In this document: positions 58,371-64,000 of the stretch, piece by piece
Layout: each line of letters opens with the position of its first letter
Position numbering within the stretch: the stretch's first letter is position 1
Origin: CAZEAB01 sp964552945
GTDB lineage: Archaea > Nanobdellota > Nanobdellia > Woesearchaeales > GW2011-AR9
DNA length: 64,000 nucleotides
Direction of reading: 5' to 3'
NCBI GenBank assembly: GCA_964552945.1
Contig: CAZKIP010000003.1
Location: 1 to 64,000, forward strand
The notes under the pieces: model-generated
Told to the model about the DNA's origin: nothing
The model's input: the letters and a program-made list of their open reading frames with translations, nothing else
The model's database searches: none
Program-made: the position numbers and the translations under genes

Positions 58371-59369
58371 ATGAAAATTGCAATAATTGGTAGTGGATCT
58401 ATAGGTAAAAGACATATAAGAAATGTAAAAAAATTACTTGAAGAGAGGGGGGATGGTGGAGAAGTCATTGTTTTTGATGTTAATGAAGAAGCATTGAAGT
58501 TTGTTAATGAGGAATATGGCGTTCGTACTTCTAGTGATATTGATGCCGTTTTTAAAGAAGCAGATGGGGCATTTATTTGTACACCAAATCATTTACATGC
58601 TTCTTTAGGCTTGAAGGCAGTTCAAAATGATTGTCATGTTCTTATTGAAAAACCTTTAGCGCATTCAATGGAAAATGTTAATGAGTTACTTGCCATAGCC
58701 AAAGAGAAGAATTTAACCGTTACAGTTGGTTACATGATGAGATTCTATGAACCTTTAAAGCATGTAAAAGAATTACTTAATCATAAAGCAATAGGCGAAA
58801 TTTATGGAGTAATGATGCAAGGAGGGTCTTATCTTCCTGATTGGAGACCAACACAAGATTATCGAAAGAATTACGGAGCGATTAAGGCGCAAGGAGGGGG
58901 AGTAATCAGGGATGCAATTCATGAGATTAATATGGCCGGGTGGTTGTTTGGAGGGGTAGAACAAGTTTTTTGTCTTGGTGGTAAATTAAGCAATTTGGAG
59001 ATTGATACAGAAGATTATGCTAGTATCTCTTTAAAGTTTAAAAATGGTATTATTGGTCATTTACATCTTGATTATTTACAGCGTTCATATAGCAGAGGTT
59101 TTAAAATAATTGGAGAAAAAGGGACCATTGTTTGGAATTTTCTTGACCATAGTGTTAAATTATATGATGCTGAAAAGAAAACTTGGAAGAAGATGTCTTG
59201 GGAAAATTATGATTTCAATAAAACATACTTAGATGAAGAAAGTCATTTCTTAGATTGTGTTGCTGGGAAAGCTAAACCTTTAGTTAATGGTAGTGAAGGA
59301 AAAGAGGATCTTCATCTTGCGTTAGCAGCATTGGAATCTCTTGAGACAGGGGCCCCAGTAAGTTTATAG
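58371..59369 (+). CDS. Gfo/Idh/MocA family oxidoreductase
   Basis: 332 aa. IAIIGSGSIGKRHIRNVKKL binds NAD(P), LIEKPLAHSMENV has the catalytic Lys, MMRFYEPLKHVKELL follows, and RDAIHEINMAGWLFGG contains the Asp/His pair. AAGGAGACTAAAA gives a good ribosome site. In nonulosonic-acid loci such enzymes reduce or oxidise keto-sugar intermediates; the exact reaction is not shown. It lies six bases before the triple fusion. Confidence 0.83.
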   Translation: MKIAIIGSGSIGKRHIRNVKKLLEERGDGGEVIVFDVNEEALKFVNEEYGVRTSSDIDAVFKEADGAFICTPNHLHASLGLKAVQNDCHVLIEKPLAHSMENVNELLAIAKEKNLTVTVGYMMRFYEPLKHVKELLNHKAIGEIYGVMMQGGSYLPDWRPTQDYRKNYGAIKAQGGGVIRDAIHEINMAGWLFGGVEQVFCLGGKLSNLEIDTEDYASISLKFKNGIIGHLHLDYLQRSYSRGFKIIGEKGTIVWNFLDHSVKLYDAEKKTWKKMSWENYDFNKTYLDEESHFLDCVAGKAKPLVNGSEGKEDLHLALAALESLETGAPVSL

Positions 59370-59375
59370 TTAAAT

Positions 59376-62003
59376 ATGAAAATTGTAGCAATAGTTCAAG
59401 CAAGAATGGATTCAACCAGGTTGCCTGGTAAAGTTATGAAAGAAATAGTTGGCAAACCTCTACTTCAACATCTCTTAGAGAGATTAAAAAGGTCTAGGAT
59501 AATAAACCAGGTTGTTGTTGCAACTAGTGAAGAAGATACAGATCTTCCTATTGCTGACTTTTGCCAGAAATATGAAATCGATTGTTTCAGGGGAAGCAAA
59601 GACGACGTTCTTGATAGATATTATCAGACAGCAAAAAGACATCGGGCTGATGTCATTGTAAGAATAACTGGAGATTGTCCACTGATTGATCCAGTTGTTG
59701 TTGATGAAACAATACAATATTATTTAGATAATAACTTTGATTATGTTAGTAATGCAAACCCTCCCACCTTTCCTGATGGTTTGGATACAGAAGTTTTCAA
59801 CTTCTTGGTTTTGGAGGGAACTTGGAAAGGGGCTGATAAAGAATATCAAAGAGAACATGTAACTCCCTTCATCGTTGAAAACGATAACTATAGCAAAGGT
59901 AATCTTAGGAATAATATAGATATTTCTCATATGCGCTGGTGTGTAGATAGAGAAGAAGATTTGGAACTTATTAAGAAAATCTTTAACTTTCTTTCTGATA
60001 AGGGAAATAATTTTACTATGGATGATGTTGTTTCTCTGATTAATAGTCAACCTACCTTGGCCACTATAAATAACGAGATTGGAAGGAACGAAGGATTTCT
60101 AAAGTCTCTGAGTAAAGAAGGATTAAACCCCGAAAGGTTTAGAAGTTATTTCAAGAAGGGAATTGCTGAAAGTAACAGATTATATTTACGCGAATTAACA
60201 TTAACAGATACTAGTGAAAGTTACGTTGATTGGCTTAACGACCCTGATGTGAATAGATTTATGGAAAGTCGTTTTGTTACTCATTCTATTGAATCGTTGA
60301 AAGAATATGTAAAAAAGATGCAGGATGATGAAAATACTATGTTTTTAGCAATAATAGATAGTAAGGAGGAAAAACATATTGGAAATATTAAAATAGACTC
60401 AATTAATAGAAATCATAATTATGCTTCTCTTGGAATAATGATTGGCGAAAAATCGTACTGGGGGAAAGGGTATGGTACTGAAGCAATAAAATTGGTAGTA
60501 AAATATTGCTTCGATAATCTGAAAATGCATAAAATAATTGCTTATGTTTCTTGTCTAAATTTTGCAACTTTCAAAGCTTTTGAGAAAGCCGGATTTAGTT
60601 TGGAAGGAAGAATGAAAGAAAAAGAATTCATTGATGGAAATTATTGTGATGAACTAATATATGGGATTGTTAATCGTGGTGAAGAGAATATGGGCGCTTC
60701 TTTTTCAGGAAAAAAAATTAAACTTACAAAATCTTTTGAATTGTGGGAAAGGGGAGCAAAAATAATCCCTAATGGTACACAAACTGCTAGCAAAAGTCCA
60801 GATCAATTTGTACATGGGGCCTATCCAATTTACATCCAAGGCGGAAAAGGTTCACATGTCTTTGATGTTGATGGTAACGAATATATAGACTATCCTTGCT
60901 CCTTAGGGACGATAATTTTAGGACATTCTTATCCGGCAGTTGTTGAGGCAATATGTGATCAGGCTGAAGAAGGAATTATTTTTTCATTAATGCATCCTTT
61001 AGAAGTAGAAGTTGCCGAAATGCTGGTTAATCAAATCCCTTGCGCTGAAAGTGTTCGCTTTGTAAAAAATGGTTCTGATGCTACTAGTATGGCTGTAAGA
61101 ATTGCTAGAGCATATACAGGTAAAGATAAGATTGCTGCTTGTGGTTACCATGGTTGGCAAGATTGGTATATAGTAAGCACAGAAAAAAATAAAGGGGTCC
61201 CCCTTGTGTTTAAGGATCATATCTACAAATTTAAGTACAATGATCTTGAATCTCTCAAGAAGATATTTGATGAAAATAAAAATCAAGTTGCGGCCGTTAT
61301 AATGGAACCTGTTGTGTTAGAAGATCCAACAGAAGGGTTTTTAGAAAAAGTAAAGGAGCTAGCCCATGAGAATAATGCTTTGCTGATATTTGATGAGATG
61401 GTTACCGGGTTTAGATATAGTTTAGGAGGAGCACAGGAATATTATGATACCACTCCTGACTTGGGTTGTTTTGGCAAATCTGTGGCAAATGGCATGCCTC
61501 TTTCTATAATCGCTGGAAAGAAAAAAATAATGGATGAATGTTACCACATTTTTCAATCGACAACTTTTGGTGGAGAGGCTGTTTCTTTGGCTGCAGCTAG
61601 AGCTACATTAAAAGAACTAAAAAATAAGGATGTTCTTGCTTATATTTGGAACCTTGGAAAAAAATTACAACAAGGCCTTAAAAACTTATCACAAGAGACA
61701 GGTGTTAAATTTGAAGCACTGGGAAAACCTCCTAGACAATATCTGTTGTTTAAGGATGATAAAGGATATAGTTCCTTAGAAATTAAAACCTTGTTTCTAC
61801 AGGAAACAATCAAGAGAGGAGTCTTAATGGGAAATGCTATTTTTTTGACCTATTCTCATTCTGAGGAGGATATAGACGCTACTTTGAAGGCTTGCGAAGA
61901 ATCTTTGAAAATCATTCGTAAAGCTTTAGATGAAGATAATTTAAGATTTTTAATTGAGGGGAAAATGGGAGGGGAAGTTTTTAGGAAGAAGGCAGAGAGT
62001 TGA
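59376..62003 (+). CDS. SpsF cytidylyltransferase-GNAT-HemL-type aminotransferase fusion
   Basis: 875-aa triple fusion. Residues 1-235 are SpsF/CMP-KDO-synthetase-like: VAIVQARMDSTRLPGKVMKE, FRGSKDDVLDRYYQTA and RITGDCPLIDP. Residues 265-435 are a RimJ-type N-acetyltransferase (LRELTLTDTSESYVDWLNDP, EKSYWGKGYGTEA for acetyl-CoA, FEKAGFSLEGR). From 439 follows a glutamate-1-semialdehyde-aminotransferase relative: GHSYPAVVEAICDQA, RFVKNGSDATSMAVRIAR, IFDEMVTGFR with Asp673, and CFGKSVANGMPLS with Schiff-base Lys701. These activities are usually separate neighbouring genes in sialic-like acid loci. The frame is continuous and each domain is complete. Confidence 0.85.
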   Translation: MKIVAIVQARMDSTRLPGKVMKEIVGKPLLQHLLERLKRSRIINQVVVATSEEDTDLPIADFCQKYEIDCFRGSKDDVLDRYYQTAKRHRADVIVRITGDCPLIDPVVVDETIQYYLDNNFDYVSNANPPTFPDGLDTEVFNFLVLEGTWKGADKEYQREHVTPFIVENDNYSKGNLRNNIDISHMRWCVDREEDLELIKKIFNFLSDKGNNFTMDDVVSLINSQPTLATINNEIGRNEGFLKSLSKEGLNPERFRSYFKKGIAESNRLYLRELTLTDTSESYVDWLNDPDVNRFMESRFVTHSIESLKEYVKKMQDDENTMFLAIIDSKEEKHIGNIKIDSINRNHNYASLGIMIGEKSYWGKGYGTEAIKLVVKYCFDNLKMHKIIAYVSCLNFATFKAFEKAGFSLEGRMKEKEFIDGNYCDELIYGIVNRGEENMGASFSGKKIKLTKSFELWERGAKIIPNGTQTASKSPDQFVHGAYPIYIQGGKGSHVFDVDGNEYIDYPCSLGTIILGHSYPAVVEAICDQAEEGIIFSLMHPLEVEVAEMLVNQIPCAESVRFVKNGSDATSMAVRIARAYTGKDKIAACGYHGWQDWYIVSTEKNKGVPLVFKDHIYKFKYNDLESLKKIFDENKNQVAAVIMEPVVLEDPTEGFLEKVKELAHENNALLIFDEMVTGFRYSLGGAQEYYDTTPDLGCFGKSVANGMPLSIIAGKKKIMDECYHIFQSTTFGGEAVSLAAARATLKELKNKDVLAYIWNLGKKLQQGLKNLSQETGVKFEALGKPPRQYLLFKDDKGYSSLEIKTLFLQETIKRGVLMGNAIFLTYSHSEEDIDATLKACEESLKIIRKALDEDNLRFLIEGKMGGEVFRKKAES

Positions 62004-62175
62004 GGTTTTTGAATTAGATAAACTTTAATCCATTTTCATGTTGAAAAAATGTTTTTTTCAAGGCAATTCTGTTCTTATCATTTGCGAATTTTAATTTTTT
62101 CTAGAACTTCAATTCTAAATATTTAAAAAGAAAAATAGTTTTAATTAGTTAAGTGATGGTTATTTGGTTTGAATT
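62004..62175. promoter_or_regulatory. Intergenic region with TATA box before neuB-like gene
   Basis: 172 bases without a gene. TATTTAAA at 62120-62127 predicts a start near 62150 and a leader of about 26 bases, so the NeuB-like gene can be transcribed separately from the fusion gene. Confidence 0.4.
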
Positions 62176-63234
62176 ATGGCTTTTTTTAAAATTGCAAATA
62201 AATTTATTGGGGACGATTATCCCTGCTTTATTATAGCAGAAGCTGGAAGCAACCACAATGGCTCTTATGAAACGGCTAGGAAATTGGTGGACGTTGCCGT
62301 TGAAGCTGAAGCTGATGCTGTAAAATTTCAGTTTTTTAAGGCAGAGAAGATTGCAGCAGATACTACCCACGAAATAGCAAGATTTGATGGGAAGACTTTG
62401 TTCGAGTTCTATAAAGAGTGTGAAGCAGATAGAAATTGGATCCCTGGAATAGCCAAGTATTGTGAGGAGAAAGGAATAATTTTTCTTGCTACCCCTTTTG
62501 ATAAGGAAGCGATTGATTTATTGGAAGAAGCGGGGGCGCCTGCTTATAAAATTTCATCTTTTGAAATAGTGGACATTATTTTACTAAAGCAAGTAGCAGA
62601 GAAGAAGAAACCCCTTATAATATCATCTGGCATGGCAGATTTGGAAGATATAAATGATGCTTTAGATGCCGTATATAGTAAAGAAAATAAGCATGTGGCA
62701 ATACTTCATGCCGGGATAAATTATCCTGTTCCTTTTGATGATGTTAATTTACGAGCTATGGACACAATAAGAAATAGATTTAATGTTGTTGTAGGTTATT
62801 CGGACCACTCTTCAGGTATTACTGTTCCTATAGCAGCTGTCGCTAGAGGGGCTAAAATAATTGAAAAACATTTCACATTAAATTCTGTTTCTGAAGGACC
62901 AGACCATAGTTTTGCATTGGAACCTAATGAATTAAAGAGCATGGTGAAAGCGATAAGAGAATGTGAGAAATCTCTTGGTTCATATAAAAAAAAACATACT
63001 GATAGAGAAGTTATACATTACAAAAGAGGGAGAAGGAGCATTTTTGCAGCAAAAGATATTGAAGTTGGTGACAAGTTAACTATGGAATGTTTTGCAGTTC
63101 TTCGTCCAGGAGTGGGGCTGAAGCCAAAATATATTTATTCATTGATTGGAAAAACCGCAAGGCTATCTGTTAAAAAAAATGAACCCATTGGGTACGATAT
63201 TGTAAATGAGAAAAATCAGGAGAGTTTGAAATAA
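62176..63234 (+). CDS. neuB: Nonulosonic (sialic-like) acid synthase, NeuB/SpsE family
   Basis: Condenses phosphoenolpyruvate with an acylamino-hexose to a nine-carbon acid. The barrel domain starts FIIAEAGSNHNGSYETARKL, followed by DAVKFQFFKAEKI, FLATPFDKEAIDLLEEAG, KISSFEIVDIILLKQVA, LIISSGMADLEDI and VVGYSDHSSGITVPIAAVA with the metal/PEP residues. IEKHFTLN is conserved. The C-terminal SAF antifreeze-like domain begins near RRSIFAAKDIEVGDKLT. The 352 aa are normal. It directly follows the SpsF-GNAT-HemL fusion and precedes an aldolase-like gene by one base. Confidence 0.9.
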   Translation: MAFFKIANKFIGDDYPCFIIAEAGSNHNGSYETARKLVDVAVEAEADAVKFQFFKAEKIAADTTHEIARFDGKTLFEFYKECEADRNWIPGIAKYCEEKGIIFLATPFDKEAIDLLEEAGAPAYKISSFEIVDIILLKQVAEKKKPLIISSGMADLEDINDALDAVYSKENKHVAILHAGINYPVPFDDVNLRAMDTIRNRFNVVVGYSDHSSGITVPIAAVARGAKIIEKHFTLNSVSEGPDHSFALEPNELKSMVKAIRECEKSLGSYKKKHTDREVIHYKRGRRSIFAAKDIEVGDKLTMECFAVLRPGVGLKPKYIYSLIGKTARLSVKKNEPIGYDIVNEKNQESLK

Positions 63235-63235
63235 T

Positions 63236-64000
63236 ATGAGAAAAATTGATGTGTTAGATACAACACTAAGAGATGGAAGCTATGTAATTAATTTTTGTTT
63301 TACTAAGGAGCAAACTGAAACAATCGCTGCTGCTTTGGAAAATTCTGGGCTGAATTACATCGAAGTTGGACATGGCCTAGGACTCAACGCAAGCAATAGT
63401 GGTTATGGAGAAGCTACCGAAACAGATACTACTTATCTAATGTTTGCTAACAAAGCTTTAAAAAGGTCTAAATGGGGGATGTTTTTTATTCCGGGAATTG
63501 GAAGAAAGTCTGACATTGTTCTTGCAGCAGAGAATGGCATGAAATTTATTAGGATTGGAACAAATGTTACTGAAGTAGAAAAAGCTAAAGAATACATAAA
63601 ATTAGCTAAATCGTTGGGTTTAGAAGTACATTCAAATCTTATGAAATCTTATGCACTCGAACCTTCAAAGTTTATAAAATGTGCAAAATTAGTTGAAAGT
63701 TATGGGGTAGATGTAATCTCCTTGGTTGATTCTGCGGGAGGTATGACGGAAAAGGATGTTGAGAACTATATTGGTCTTATGAAAAGAGAACTTAAATGCA
63801 AGATTGGTTTTCACGGACACAATAATCTTTTGTTGGCGAATGCAAATTCTTTAAAAGCAGCAGAGATGGGTGCAGATATTGTAGATGGGTCTTTACAAGG
63901 AATGGGAAGGAGTGCTGGTAACGCGCAAACTGAAGTACTTGTAGCTTGTTTGCAAAAAGAGGGGTATGATGTTCCTGGAGATATTTTTAAATTGATGGAC
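63236..64000 (+). CDS. HMGL-like/4-hydroxy-2-oxovalerate aldolase-type enzyme (partial)
   Basis: Open to the window edge; 255 codons seen and no stop. The start MRKIDVLDTTLRDGSYVINF contains the DTTLRDGS metal-binding motif of the HMGL-like family. YIEVGHGLGL, VISLVDSAGGMT and IGFHGHNNLLLANANSL (metal-binding His-x-His), then DGSLQGMGRSAGNAQTEVL, match the 4-hydroxy-2-oxovalerate aldolase branch. Members occur next to NeuB and SpsF genes in some surface-polysaccharide loci, where they may make an unusual keto acid or precursor. The ATG at 63236 follows the NeuB stop by one base. Confidence 0.82.
   Translation, partial: MRKIDVLDTTLRDGSYVINFCFTKEQTETIAAALENSGLNYIEVGHGLGLNASNSGYGEATETDTTYLMFANKALKRSKWGMFFIPGIGRKSDIVLAAENGMKFIRIGTNVTEVEKAKEYIKLAKSLGLEVHSNLMKSYALEPSKFIKCAKLVESYGVDVISLVDSAGGMTEKDVENYIGLMKRELKCKIGFHGHNNLLLANANSLKAAEMGADIVDGSLQGMGRSAGNAQTEVLVACLQKEGYDVPGDIFKLMD

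Noticed and set aside
59376..62003. Three separate genes joined by sequence errors
   Set aside because: There is no internal stop, and no ribosome site was noted before the GNAT or aminotransferase parts. Linker regions are plausible. Read data would still be needed to exclude it fully.
1..64000. Mobile elements or prophage
   Set aside because: No transposase, integrase, terminal inverted repeats or phage structural genes were recognised, although the gene content is of the kind often gained by transfer.

Overview
The window looks like a chromosome segment of an AT-rich archaeon. The archaeal assignment rests on four things seen in the sequence. A lone 5S rRNA gene sits behind a TATA-type promoter. 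At least a dozen first-in-operon genes have a TATA-like octamer centred about 26 bases upstream of the ATG, as expected for leaderless archaeal mRNAs. Genes inside operons use Shine-Dalgarno sites instead. There is also a tandem Lrp/AsnC regulator. The gene style (compact, many fusions, low GC) fits a DPANN-type lineage such as Woesearchaeota or Pacearchaeota, but no marker here proves that. No tRNA, CRISPR array, transposase or prophage gene was seen.

Layout. Positions 1-3.8 kb hold two unrecognised genes, the Lrp-type regulator and the 5S gene, which is preceded by two palindromes. 3.8-7.4 kb is an operon of a sugar nucleotidyltransferase and a three-gene, split ATP-citrate lyase (citryl-CoA synthetase-like subunits plus citryl-CoA lyase). 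7.4-11.2 kb makes UDP-sugars: UDP-glucose dehydrogenase, a nucleotidyltransferase, a GalE-like epimerase and a methyltransferase. 11.2-20.3 kb mixes a GT2 enzyme, an FGGY kinase with two BcbE-like nucleotidyltransferases, a band-7 protein, a GDPD-type phosphodiesterase, a cupin, and a three-gene operon with two phosphatases. 20.4-22.4 kb holds an acetyltransferase and a polysaccharide flippase.

22.5-29.8 kb is the most unusual block. It contains relatives of three enzymes of Campylobacter O-methyl-phosphoramidate capsule synthesis: a glutamine kinase fused to a cytidylyltransferase, a class-I amidotransferase-type hydrolase and a LicC-like nucleotidyltransferase, together with glycosyltransferases and a histidine phosphatase. 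I read this as a candidate archaeal phosphoramidate-glycan pathway.

29.9-42.8 kb resembles the bacterial Arn (aminoarabinose) logic: GT-C transferases, two large fusions (oxidoreductase-ATP-grasp and epimerase-HAD), a DegT aminotransferase, an SDR enzyme, a pair of small EamA/SMR-type transporters, an ArnC-like GT2, AsnB and an STT3-like membrane protein. 45.5-52.2 kb encodes an RmlA-like enzyme, a WecE-like aminotransferase, a half-length NDP-hexose 2,3-dehydratase and a 3-ketoreductase-RmlB fusion, consistent with a dTDP-4-amino-2,4,6-trideoxyhexose. 52.3-57.1 kb carries a tandem pair of nucleotidyltransferase/P-loop kinase paralogues, one lacking the P-loop, and two GT4 enzymes. 57.2-64 kb is a nonulosonic (sialic-like) acid block: aminotransferase, oxidoreductase, an SpsF-GNAT-HemL triple fusion, NeuB and a truncated aldolase-like gene.

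Together the genes supply many activated sugars, lipid-linked transfer, flipping and polymer transfer, so the window is essentially one large surface-glycan island with a citrate-cleavage operon at its left edge.
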